Notes: generated from the sequence alone by a model not told the origin. A DNA stretch of 11,909 bases from Promethearchaeota archaeon (GCA_030620005.1 JAUXAJ010000161.1:1-11909); one strand, 5' to 3'. Counted from the first letter of the stretch, positions 1 to 6,227 are shown. Numbers and translations are program-made.

Positions 1-1431
1 GCCTTTTAAGAGTTCTCCGCCTCCCGCATTAGTTGTTCCTTCGGGATAAACTATGACCCATTTATTATTTTCTAATAATTGTTTAGCAAAGTTATACGAG
101 CCTACATCGTGTCCACCTCTTTTTAGTGGAAATGCGTGGGCTGATCTTACCCATGCGTTCACGAGGGGAACCTTGAAGAGAGATTCCTTCGCTTGTTGAT
201 ATACTACTTGACCTCTTTGCTGAAAAGTTGTAGCTAAACTGATGACGTCCCATTCAGAGTTGTGGTTTGAGCAAATTACGGCTCCAGTTTCCTGCGTCAT
301 AGGAATATATTTGTCGTAATCGAGTACCCGGTATGGACTCATTAAATTACATAGATTATTAACGAGGTTGCCAGAAAAATGATAAATTGCCGATTGAAAG
401 TGCTCCAAGGTGTCAAACGCTTGTAGACTTCTAAGAAGAGCGTACCACGAATCATCCCATAGCCATAAAAAGTCTTTTGTTAACTTTTTTATAATGCCCA
501 TGAAGCCTTTCGATTTAGGTTTTTGTTCTGCATCTTTCGGCGAACCTATCGAAAGTTCTTCTTTCTTTTTTTCTTCCATATCGCCGTATGTTCCTTCTCT
601 TAAGCTTACAACTACATCCCTTAATTCATCGGTTAACCTTCTAATCTCTTGTGGGGATGTAGCATTAATGTCATGATCGTCGTATTCAATCGGTGCGCCC
701 ACTCGAACGGTTACCCGCGCGAATTTTCCAAATAATTTACCTTTAGGCAACGCATCTCGGGAGCCTAAAATCGCCATTGGGACGATTGGCACGTGCATTT
801 CGATTGCGAGTTTGACTGCTCCAGTTTTAAATTCGCTAATTGTTCCATCCTTTGAGCGAGTTCCTTCAGGAAATATTCCTACCCATTCACCATCTCGAAG
901 AATGGATCTTGCTTTTTCCATTGATTTTTGTATGTCCCGTTCATTACCCCTTTCCCCCAATGTAAAGGCCCCCAAATTTTTAAATAGTGTCTTTACTAAT
1001 GGAGTTTTAAAGTTTTCATCCTTACTCATGTATTGGATGCGCCTGTGGCAAGCTCCTCCGTAAAAGAATGGATCTAGATGACTTTCATGGCTACCCACAA
1101 GGATCCCAGGCCCATATTCTGGAAATAATTGTCCTGACACGTGTTCTGTTTTAAAGTTCCAAAGACGACGGATTGCTAAACGAATATATATATATGCGGC
1201 CCACCATTGAACCTTACCTTCCTCTTTTTCAAGATGGAATTGATCAACGACCCAACGGTAAATATCGTTGAGCGGGTCGATAGGATTGAACTTTAAAATC
1301 TTATACATCATGCTTTGATGTTGTTTATCGTATACTAAATCTCCACTTTCGTCGACTTGAACGCCCACATATTTAGGCTTTAATATGTCCGAAGCGCTGA
1401 GTTCTTTTTTATCTGATTTTGATAATTCCAT
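1..1431 (-). CDS. Tandem PlsC-type acyltransferase, two domains, 3' end cut by window
   Basis: The frame is open for 477 codons from an ATG at 1431 to the window edge. A good Shine-Dalgarno AGGAG (1440-1444) lies 8 bases upstream. Two acyltransferase domains can be read. Domain 1 has the catalytic H-x4-D box in SHESHLDP (H115, D120), a block II-like TLGERG, block III FPEGTRS (188-193) and block IV VPIVPMAI. Domain 2 has SNHNSEWD (H390, D395), PLKRGG and YPEGTTNAGG (462-471). Both keep the catalytic pair, but domain 2 lacks the Arg of EGTR. A charged linker (about 281-308) separates them. PlsC/GPAT-family enzymes move an acyl chain onto a (lyso)phospholipid or glycerol phosphate at the membrane. 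No clear transmembrane helix is seen. The substrate is unknown; archaeal lipids are normally ether-linked, so this points to ester lipids, triglyceride-like products or another acyl acceptor. GC content looks higher than in the surrounding spacers. Confidence 0.9.
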   Translation of the reverse strand, partial: MELSKSDKKELSASDILKPKYVGVQVDESGDLVYDKQHQSMMYKILKFNPIDPLNDIYRWVVDQFHLEKEEGKVQWWAAYIYIRLAIRRLWNFKTEHVSGQLFPEYGPGILVGSHESHLDPFFYGGACHRRIQYMSKDENFKTPLVKTLFKNLGAFTLGERGNERDIQKSMEKARSILRDGEWVGIFPEGTRSKDGTISEFKTGAVKLAIEMHVPIVPMAILGSRDALPKGKLFGKFARVTVRVGAPIEYDDHDINATSPQEIRRLTDELRDVVVSLREGTYGDMEEKKKEELSIGSPKDAEQKPKSKGFMGIIKKLTKDFLWLWDDSWYALLRSLQAFDTLEHFQSAIYHFSGNLVNNLCNLMSPYRVLDYDKYIPMTQETGAVICSNHNSEWDVISLATTFQQRGQVVYQQAKESLFKVPLVNAWVRSAHAFPLKRGGHDVGSYNFAKQLLENNKWVIVYPEGTTNAGGGELLKG

Positions 1432-1492
1432 TAAATCAACTCCTAGCAGACTTGTTTTTAATTGTTTAAAATGTTGTATTTATTAAAAAAGG

Positions 1493-1515
1493 CTTGAAAT
1501 TTTAATAATTTCAAG
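1493..1515. repeat. Perfect 9-base inverted repeat in the acyltransferase leader
   Basis: CTTGAAATT (1493-1501) and AATTTCAAG (1507-1515) are perfect inverted copies separated by 5 bases. They lie 62-84 bases upstream of the acyltransferase ATG, between it and the TATA-rich block at about 1550. This is where an archaeal repressor operator or a leader hairpin could sit. The half-site AATTTCAAG recurs at 4388-4396 and 8622-8630. The function is inferred only. Confidence 0.45.
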
Positions 1516-1545
1516 TTTAATCGTTAATTATTCTTTACTAAAACA

Positions 1546-1567
1546 TATATTTATATAAAAATATATT
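1546..1567. promoter_or_regulatory. Candidate TATA region between the acyltransferase and the small ORF
   Basis: The stretch ATATATTTATATAAAAATAT is a near-symmetric TATA-like block. On the minus strand it would start a transcript with a roughly 90-base leader for the acyltransferase. On the plus strand it lies about 30-40 bases before the ATG at 1592, a spacing that fits a short-leader archaeal transcript. In AT-rich DNA such blocks also arise by chance. Confidence 0.35.
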
Positions 1568-1591
1568 GGTTCATATAATACTTCAAAGAGT

Positions 1592-1738
1592 ATGAAATTG
1601 ATCTTTAATTTAGAGCCTTAAAAAAAAGAAGACATATTACCGATAACTCAAAATAAAGCTGAAGAAATGTTGTTAAAGATCATATTCAAAAAACTTAAAA
1701 AGAGATATTTGCCCGATAATAATTCTCCAACTAATTAG
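1592..1738 (+). pseudogene. Possible small ORF with one in-frame stop
   Basis: From an ATG at 1592 the frame reads MKLIFNLEP, then TAA at 1619-1621. It continues in the same frame for 38 more codons, KKEDILPITQNKAEEMLL onward, to TAG at 1736-1738. The second part looks protein-like: a mixed acidic/basic helical composition with lysine runs, ending in SPTN. A TATA-like block lies about 30-40 bases upstream of the ATG. The stop falls at a TTAAAAAAAA homopolymer, so a sequencing indel, a real nonsense mutation or plain chance are all possible. The product is not recognised. Confidence 0.25.
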
Positions 1739-1779
1739 TTACATGAAGTTAAATTGTCATTTTTCGATTGATTTATTAC

Positions 1780-2508
1780 TCAGATTAAATTTAGCAACTC
1801 GTTTAAAGAATCAACTAATAAATCGGGCTTATATTCAGCTAATATCTCCTTTTTACTAATTCCACTTGCCACACCAATAGTCCAAAACCCCGCTTCTTTC
1901 CCTGCTTCGATGTCTGTTGGCATGTCACCAATCGAGAGAAATTCATCCAATTTGAAATTTTTGTAATGATCTATTGGTGGTTGATAGGCGCAAGGATCAG
2001 GTTTTTTAGCAGGAATTTTATCGGCCCCATATACTCCCTTAAAAAAGTTTTCAATTTTTTCCTTTTCCAAGTGATATTCGATGTTCTTTGTCTGATTATG
2101 AGAAACAATGAAAAGGTCAGCCTTTTTGCTTAATTTTTTGAGAAGTGGTCTTACTCCTGGAAATAGCGGCGCTTCTTTCGAATATTCTAAATATTTTGAA
2201 AACATTTTGGTGGCAACTCGTAGTTTCTTCAGGAAAGTTAAATTTTCAAGAGAAGTCAAGTATTTGAAAATATCAAAAGATTGAAGTAATATCTTAGGTA
2301 ATGGATATGCTTGAATGGTTTCTAATAGCGCACCAATTTCTTGCAATAAAATATCAGAGTCAGTTTCAATGCTGTATTCTTCCAAGACTTCTTCGATTGA
2401 TTTTTGAAGTGGTTCGTTAATATCCAGTAAAGTTCCATCAAAATCAAATATGACGCTCCGAAGCGCTCCTTCTCTGAGCTTTTTAATTAGCTGATCCTTT
2501 TTACTCAT
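1780..2508 (-). CDS. HAD-superfamily phosphatase (phosphoglycolate phosphatase-like)
   Basis: This 242-residue protein carries the four HAD motifs in order. Motif I is FDFDGTLLD (nucleophile D22, acid D24), motif II FIVSHN (S136), motif III KKPDP (K169), and motif IV IGDMPTDIEAGKEAG (D195, D199, binding Mg2+). Residues 30-115 form a helical cap of the C1 type, as in Gph and beta-phosphoglucomutase relatives. The family hydrolyses small phosphorylated metabolites in the cytoplasm through an aspartyl-phosphate. The exact substrate cannot be told from sequence. No Shine-Dalgarno is evident before the ATG. Motif I is only about 20 residues from the start, which supports this start codon. The 348-base and 204-base gaps on either side suggest a single-gene unit. 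Confidence 0.9.
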   Translation of the reverse strand: MSKKDQLIKKLREGALRSVIFDFDGTLLDINEPLQKSIEEVLEEYSIETDSDILLQEIGALLETIQAYPLPKILLQSFDIFKYLTSLENLTFLKKLRVATKMFSKYLEYSKEAPLFPGVRPLLKKLSKKADLFIVSHNQTKNIEYHLEKEKIENFFKGVYGADKIPAKKPDPCAYQPPIDHYKNFKLDEFLSIGDMPTDIEAGKEAGFWTIGVASGISKKEILAEYKPDLLVDSLNELLNLI

Positions 2509-2687
2509 TTTTATTTAATTGTAATTATTTATTTTACTCAAATGATTCTTTGAAAGTAAATAAATGTTTCTAATCAAAATACAATATCAAAAGTATGATA
2601 ATCTTGTGAGTTTGAGAATTCCTTGCTTTCAAATGAAAAAAATGTTTTGTTAAAAGAGGGATGTAAACTTAAAAAATAGGTTTGAAT

Positions 2688-2716
2688 AAAAAAAAAAAAA
2701 TTAGAATAAATTCTAA
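2688..2716 (-). terminator. Hairpin plus 13-base T-tract, bacterial-style terminator
   Basis: Read on the minus strand, the TAG stop of the membrane protein gene lies inside a perfect 7-base stem (2710-2716 pairs with 2701-2707, 2-base loop). The stem is followed directly by 13 T (A-run 2688-2700). The stem contains only one G-C pair, so the T-tract is probably the active part in an archaeon. Confidence 0.6.
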
Positions 2717-3498
2717 GAACTCTTTTTAGTTTCATAGCTCATGATTACGAAACCAACCAAAATAGGAGTTAACGAAAGCAGAAACAAGAAGTACCAAACG
2801 AAATATATATAGGTTACATCTGAGAAATGCCAAGGAGCCCAAGCCATGTACGTTATACATATTCCTAAGAATCCCAATCCTATTATTTTAGGACCATTTA
2901 ACTTCGCATTTGTTCCATAATAAAAAAAGATATATGCCATCGTGAAACACACAGGAATCCATAATGTAAATAAAAAGAGGTACATGGTGAATTCGATTGG
3001 ATTCTCTGAAGGAATAACAAATAATCCAAGAATGAAAAAGAAAAATCCCGATATAATAGTTAACAGACAAGGATATATTTGGGCTTTTTTATCATCTGTT
3101 AAAATTCTTAAAAGACCATATAATATTCCCGTAGCAAAAAAAATCATGCCCATTCTATACAAAAAAAAGTGAACGGAAGATGAGTTTTCATTAGCGTCTG
3201 CTACTCCTAAAGCTCTAAAAATGTGTGCAACAAAAGTTATGCTATAGACAAAAAACGAGATTCCCCAGGTAATTAGCGAAATGTTTGTTCTTTTAGTTTT
3301 AAACCATCTATAAACTAAATAGGTTCCTATTGTCCACAATAAAATTGTAGTATTTAATCCTAATCCTAAAAGAAAAAACGATTTTTCTATGAGAAGGAAT
3401 GGCTCTCCATGGGGAATTACTATTAAGACATATACGCATAAAACGCCGATTATTACCAATCCAATAAAGTATAAAATATGCTTTTTTACTAATCCCAT
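2713..3498 (-). CDS. Membrane protein of unknown function, about eight transmembrane helices
   Basis: This 261-residue protein is very hydrophobic. Likely membrane spans lie at about 8-28, 40-64, 74-97, 110-131, 140-162, 168-194, 203-222 and 229-253. The short tail SYETKKSS is basic and probably cytoplasmic. Aromatic residues are frequent, as in WAPWHFSDVTY (220-230). No transport or enzyme signature was recognised. The layout loosely recalls multi-span sensory membrane domains, but no kinase or output domain follows. The start is supported by AGGA 7 bases upstream of the ATG. The longin-like gene lies 55 bases upstream on the same strand. A TATA-like box and a TTTCACGA motif in that gap suggest this gene also has its own controlled promoter. 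Confidence 0.8.
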   Translation of the reverse strand: MGLVKKHILYFIGLVIIGVLCVYVLIVIPHGEPFLLIEKSFFLLGLGLNTTILLWTIGTYLVYRWFKTKRTNISLITWGISFFVYSITFVAHIFRALGVADANENSSSVHFFLYRMGMIFFATGILYGLLRILTDDKKAQIYPCLLTIISGFFFFILGLFVIPSENPIEFTMYLFLFTLWIPVCFTMAYIFFYYGTNAKLNGPKIIGLGFLGICITYMAWAPWHFSDVTYIYFVWYFLFLLSLTPILVGFVIMSYETKKSS

Positions 3499-3530
3499 TT
3501 TATTTTCCTTTAATTGATTTTTTACCTTTT

Positions 3531-3552
3531 TTCGTGAAACTTAAATATAAGT
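3531..3552 (-). promoter_or_regulatory. TATA-like box next to TTTCACGA motif upstream of membrane protein gene
   Basis: On the minus strand, CTTATATTTAAG (3541-3552) is followed directly by TTTCACGAA. The ATG at 3498 lies about 45 bases downstream of the box, giving a short leader that contains the Shine-Dalgarno. The TTTCACGA octamer recurs at 4012-4019 and twice at 5732-5753, all in spacers. Confidence 0.45.
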
Positions 3553-3553
3553 T

Positions 3554-3976
3554 TTACCAGTCTAACTTTTTAAATTTTTGTACCAAATTATCTTCGTCTT
3601 TTTCCAAGTCTAATACTTGAGAAAATGAACCAAAACATTCTGTTTGGATTCCATCCCATGCAGGCAAGATGTCGCAATAGAATTCAACGAATTTATTTTT
3701 CACTTTTACTAAAATTTTCTTTGTTTTATCGATCTTCACGCTTTCGTTAGTTTTTCCCACAAATATTAAAGAATTTTCGATATCTCTCATGATAATAAAG
3801 TTCGAAGCTCCCAATTTTAAAAAATCCATTGAATCCGCGCCCAATGCTTTTGCAAAATTTACCACAGCTGTTATGAATCCACTAAACAAGTCGTTTTTGA
3901 TAGATGAGCTTGCTATTTGATTGTATAAAGGAATGCCTTTATCTGAAATAACCCATAATCCTTCAATTATGTTCAT
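3554..3976 (-). CDS. Longin-like (or roadblock-like) small regulatory protein
   Basis: The predicted protein has 140 residues from ATG 3976. An in-frame TTG at 3994 would add six residues, but that stretch encodes the Shine-Dalgarno-like GAGGAAAGAG, so the ATG is preferred. Two short beta strands (IIEGLWVISDKG, IPLYNQ) are followed by a long helix (NDLFSGFITAVVNFAKALG). Next come strands FLKLGASNFIIMRDI and SLIFVGKT, then two helices (about 92-115 and 119-140). Beta-beta-alpha-beta-beta(-beta)-alpha-alpha is the longin order; a roadblock domain would start with a helix. Such domains are scaffolds or exchange factors for small GTPases in eukaryotes, and Asgard genomes carry many. A Rab-like GTPase lies 7 kb away. 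The partner is unknown, and the fold is judged from pattern rather than alignment. Confidence 0.7.
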   Translation of the reverse strand: MNIIEGLWVISDKGIPLYNQIASSSIKNDLFSGFITAVVNFAKALGADSMDFLKLGASNFIIMRDIENSLIFVGKTNESVKIDKTKKILVKVKNKFVEFYCDILPAWDGIQTECFGSFSQVLDLEKDEDNLVQKFKKLDW

Positions 3977-4011
3977 ATAAATCTCTTTCCTCAAGTATTA
4001 ATGAATTTAGT

Positions 4012-4065
4012 TTTCACGATTTTTAGTAAGTAATTAGAAGAATTATTTAAATGAATTTATATAAA
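4012..4065 (-). promoter_or_regulatory. Candidate promoter and TTTCACGA motif for the longin-like gene
   Basis: TTTATATAAA (4056-4065) is a strong archaeal-type TATA box. It lies about 80 bases upstream of the ATG at 3976, which predicts a leader of about 55 bases. The octamer TTTCACGA (plus strand, 4012-4019) falls near the expected transcription start. That placement suits a repressor site. Confidence 0.4.
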
Positions 4066-4107
4066 TCTTCTTATTATACTTTAAAGATAAAGTGTAAGAA
4101 GTTATTT

Positions 4108-4134
4108 AAAAATTTTTTTTTTAAAAAATTTTTT
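4108..4134. terminator. A5-T10-A6-T6 block, possible T-tract terminator or remnant
   Basis: Consecutive homopolymer runs (A 4108-4112, T 4113-4122, A 4123-4128, T 4129-4134) lie just downstream, on the minus strand, of the decayed permease end. They may be the old terminator of that gene. They could also be simple low-complexity DNA. Confidence 0.3.
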
Positions 4135-4191
4135 GTTTCTTTTTAGGTTTGGGGGAGAAATATAAGAATTATGCAAAAAATCAACTATCGA

Positions 4192-4326
4192 TTACATTGC
4201 TCTAATAGCTTCTATTACATCAAGTTTTAAAACGCGATATCCCGGAAGTGATGATGCTACAATTGAAACAACAAGCACGATACCGAATAAGAATAATCTC
4301 TTTCTACATGTACCAATAATCCTTTT
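4192..4326 (-). pseudogene. C-terminal remnant of FtsX/MacB-type ABC transporter permease
   Basis: The minus strand here is open for 44 codons and ends at TAA (4192-4194). It reads a basic stretch (RKR), a membrane helix LFLFGIVLVVSIVASS, then LPGYRVLKLDVIEAIRAM. That last block matches the well-known end of FtsX/MacB-family permeases, where the final helix is followed by P-x-[YW]-[KR]-A-x-[KR]-L-[DN]-P-[IV]-E-A-[LI]-[RK]. Intact family members have roughly 350-800 residues. Here a stop (4327-4329) cuts the frame, and no further permease sequence is recognisable upstream before the MFS gene. There is no ABC ATPase nearby. It is best explained as the tail of a deleted or eroded transporter gene. 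Confidence 0.7.
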
Positions 4327-4440
4327 TCAATGTTTGAAATAATTTTAAACCTGAGTTAAAAATGTAAGAGAATTTTTAACAATACATAATTTCAAGTAAA
4401 ATGTAATTGTAACAAAGTTTAACTCAAATTCTATCTTTTT

Positions 4441-4449
4441 CTATATATC
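4441..4449 (+). promoter_or_regulatory. TATA box of the first MFS gene, near-leaderless spacing
   Basis: CTATATATC, preceded by a T-rich stretch, is centred about 31 bases before the ATG at 4476. Archaeal transcripts start about 25 bases after the box, so the mRNA would have almost no leader. This agrees with the absence of a Shine-Dalgarno before this start. Confidence 0.5.
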
Positions 4450-4475
4450 CTAAACGACGAATTAATAATTTACTG

Positions 4476-5666
4476 ATGAACGGCTTAAAGTATAAGGTAT
4501 TTCCTATATATATCATGGCTTTTTTAAGAGTTTCAATTGCTGTATCAATTGGTTTGGCCGTCCCACTTTATTATGCTAGAGAAGGGTTGACTCCTGAAAT
4601 AATCGGAATTATTGCTTCGGCAAGGGCATTGTCCTATTTATTCTCCCCCTTACTTTTTAAAAATGTTCACGGAAAAATCGGTAAAAAAAATTGCCTTTTC
4701 ATATCATTTATTGGATTTATATTCATACAAACATGCTTTCAATTTTCTCTTGAGCCTGTTTTCGCGTTTATCCTACTATTCTTAGACGGGATGCTGCTTG
4801 GTCTGTTCTGGCCCGTTCTAATGAGTTCCATTTCTTCCATATCAAACTTAGAGAGCGTGAGAGAAAACAATTCCATGAAAGATAAATTAATGAAAAATTA
4901 TGGGATCTCTTGGAATTTAGGTGGAATTTTTAGCTATTTATTAGGCACTATCATATTATATACTATCTCAGATATTCTCATCATTTTTAGATTTACTCTT
5001 ATTTATGTTGTTGTTGGATTCATATTCGTGCTAATTTTTGAGGAACCCAAATCTAACATGCCTAAAGAACCACTAGAGTTAGAAGATAAAAGTTTAAACG
5101 GTAATTCCCAAAGAGAACATGTCGAATTTTCTCTATTCATACCACTTTTCATGATAATAATCTACGCATTTTTAGTTGGATCAATTGGTCTTATATACCC
5201 TTTGAAATCAGAATTCTTGGAATTCCCTCTTTTTTCCAATTATCTTTTCAATTTCATAAGAATGACGTGCCAGACCATTTTTATTGCCATATCAATTACC
5301 TTTTCAATAAAGACCTTTAAAAAATTAATTCCGTTCTTGATGATTGTAGTCTGCTTGATCATGCTGACCATGGGATTGAATGAAAATCTAATTCTTTTCG
5401 GAATTCTCTTCGGAATTTTTGGTATCTTCATTTCTTTTCTCTATACATTCTCGTTCAAGCTGGTTGTTTTCCGTAATATCTCAAAAAACACTTCAAAATA
5501 TAGCACATATTTTGAAACAATGATTGGATTAAGTTTTTGGCTAGGGCCACTAACTTGTGGATTTATAGCTGTTGTAAATATTAATTTAGCGTTTTTCTTC
5601 TTGTCAATTTTAGCACTCATCGGATTTGTTTTTTTTGTTTCAATTAAGCATAAAATAAAAGTTTAA
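4476..5666 (+). CDS. Major facilitator superfamily (MFS) transporter
   Basis: This 396-residue protein has about twelve hydrophobic spans in two halves joined by a hydrophilic loop (about 192-217, EEPKSNMPKEPLELEDKS). That is the usual MFS length and layout. The loop between helices 2 and 3 carries a degenerate MFS motif A, HGKIGKKN (65-72), where the family has G-x-x-x-D-R-x-G-R-[KR]. Helices 1 and 4 contain glycine- and proline-rich stretches (GLAVPLYY; DGMLLGLFWPVL). The family moves small solutes such as drugs, sugars or metabolites across the cell membrane by secondary transport; the solute cannot be told. The promoter suggests a near-leaderless transcript. No same-strand partner is adjacent, and the second MFS gene downstream is only distantly similar by eye. 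Confidence 0.85.
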   Translation: MNGLKYKVFPIYIMAFLRVSIAVSIGLAVPLYYAREGLTPEIIGIIASARALSYLFSPLLFKNVHGKIGKKNCLFISFIGFIFIQTCFQFSLEPVFAFILLFLDGMLLGLFWPVLMSSISSISNLESVRENNSMKDKLMKNYGISWNLGGIFSYLLGTIILYTISDILIIFRFTLIYVVVGFIFVLIFEEPKSNMPKEPLELEDKSLNGNSQREHVEFSLFIPLFMIIIYAFLVGSIGLIYPLKSEFLEFPLFSNYLFNFIRMTCQTIFIAISITFSIKTFKKLIPFLMIVVCLIMLTMGLNENLILFGILFGIFGIFISFLYTFSFKLVVFRNISKNTSKYSTYFETMIGLSFWLGPLTCGFIAVVNINLAFFFLSILALIGFVFFVSIKHKIKV

Positions 5667-5714
5667 CATCTTAATAATAATTAGGATTTGTCATAATTAG
5701 CAAAAAAACCAGGT

Positions 5715-5754
5715 AAATATTTATAATTTCATCGTGAAAACCGTGTTTCACGAA
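5715..5754 (+). promoter_or_regulatory. TATA box followed by operator-like inverted repeat
   Basis: A TATA-like ATTTATAAT (5719-5727) is followed 5 bases later by a perfect inverted repeat. TCGTGAAA (5732-5739) and TTTCACGA (5746-5753) are separated by 6 bases. Repressors in archaea often bind between the TATA box and the start site, which is where this dyad lies. The same octamer occurs singly at 3532-3539 and 4012-4019. Downstream lies only the 20-codon ORF at 5799-5861, so the original target may be lost. A repressor has not been identified in the window. Confidence 0.5.
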
Positions 5755-5798
5755 CATTAAATACTCATTAAAAATTTGATTGATTGTAAACAAGAAAA

Positions 5799-5861
5799 AT
5801 GACGCCCAAGGAAAGATGGGAGGGTAGAAGTTTATTATTAAAGTGGAAAATTAAATGGTAA
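5799..5861 (+). pseudogene. 20-codon ORF resembling the start of a URO-D family enzyme
   Basis: The ORF reads MTPKERWEGRSLLLKWKIKW and overlaps the 3' end of the zinc-ribbon gene on the other strand. MTPKERW is the typical opening of uroporphyrinogen decarboxylase-superfamily proteins, including methanogen-type corrinoid methyltransferases. The usual continuation (GEKPDRIP or similar) is missing. It follows a promoter-like block with an operator-like dyad about 50 bases upstream. It may be a stub left after deletion, a real micropeptide, or chance. The opening matches only seven residues, so this is a weak call. Confidence 0.25.
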
Positions 5862-6020
5862 TTTACTTAAATCCATTGGAATTGGATAAGATGCCCCACA
5901 ATCAATGCATCGAAAGACATGCTCTTCTTCGGTTTGATCCCAATATTCTATTCTTTTGCTATCACATAACTCACATTCTTTTGGAACTTTATCTAAAATC
6001 TCTTTAGATATCTTCTTCAT
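5838..6020 (-). CDS. Small zinc-ribbon protein
   Basis: This 60-residue protein has two CxxC knuckles, CELC (C16, C19) and CIDC (C38, C41), spaced 18 residues apart as in a zinc ribbon. The second is followed by GASYPIP. The rest is short and charged, with a hydrophobic FNFPL end. Small zinc ribbons of this kind bind nucleic acids or act as adaptor modules. No specific role can be assigned. There is no Shine-Dalgarno; a box reading TTTTATAAG on the minus strand (about 6100-6110) may be its promoter, giving a leader of about 50-60 bases. It is divergent from the second MFS gene, and its 3' end overlaps the 20-codon ORF on the other strand. Confidence 0.75.
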   Translation of the reverse strand: MKKISKEILDKVPKECELCDSKRIEYWDQTEEEHVFRCIDCGASYPIPMDLSKLPFNFPL

Positions 6021-6122
6021 TAAAATGCAACCACTATTAATTGTAATGTATTATCAAACATTTTTTATTTGATTTCATTATTTATTATCAAAATAGGACT
6101 TATAAAACTTTGGATTAATCAA

Positions 6123-6133
6123 GTTTATATAAT
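6123..6133 (+). promoter_or_regulatory. Candidate TATA box of the second MFS gene
   Basis: GTTTATATAAT is the best TATA match upstream of the ATG at 6228 and predicts a leader of about 70 bases. A second box, AATATATC (about 6208-6215), is too close to the ATG to give a normal start, unless translation begins further downstream. Confidence 0.4.
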
Positions 6134-6227
6134 GGTAACTAATAGGAACTTTTTAGAAATTTCGTCAAGTTCAAATTCTTAGCCGCATTTTACATTGTAA
6201 TTTAAGAATATATCGGCTCATGAGATA

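Larger units (their letters stand above)
1432..1779. other. AT-rich intergenic region with promoter signals and a possible small ORF
   Basis: This gap separates the acyltransferase start from the HAD phosphatase stop. It holds the acyltransferase ribosome binding site, a 9-base inverted repeat at 1493-1515, a strong AT/TATA block at about 1546-1567 that could serve either strand, and the possible broken small ORF at 1592-1738. No RNA gene was seen. Confidence 0.6.
3995..4475. other. 481-base divergent spacer with an ABC permease remnant
   Basis: This spacer lies between the longin-like gene (minus) and the first MFS gene (plus). It holds a TATA-like palindrome for the minus gene at 4056-4065, an A/T-tract block at 4108-4134, the FtsX-type permease remnant at 4192-4326, and the TATA box of the MFS gene at 4441-4449. 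A widely spaced inverted repeat is also present: TGAGTTAAA (4352-4360) and TTTAACTCA (4418-4426). Confidence 0.7.

Noticed and set aside
410..1063. Two plus-strand ORFs (410-676, 812-1063)
   Set aside because: They are antisense to the acyltransferase frame, which is supported by conserved motifs, and their own proteins are low-complexity and unlike any family.
4352..4426. 9-base inverted repeat TGAGTTAAA / TTTAACTCA with a 57-base spacer
   Set aside because: The arms are AT-rich and far apart; by chance such pairs are likely in this spacer, so it is mentioned only within the spacer entry.
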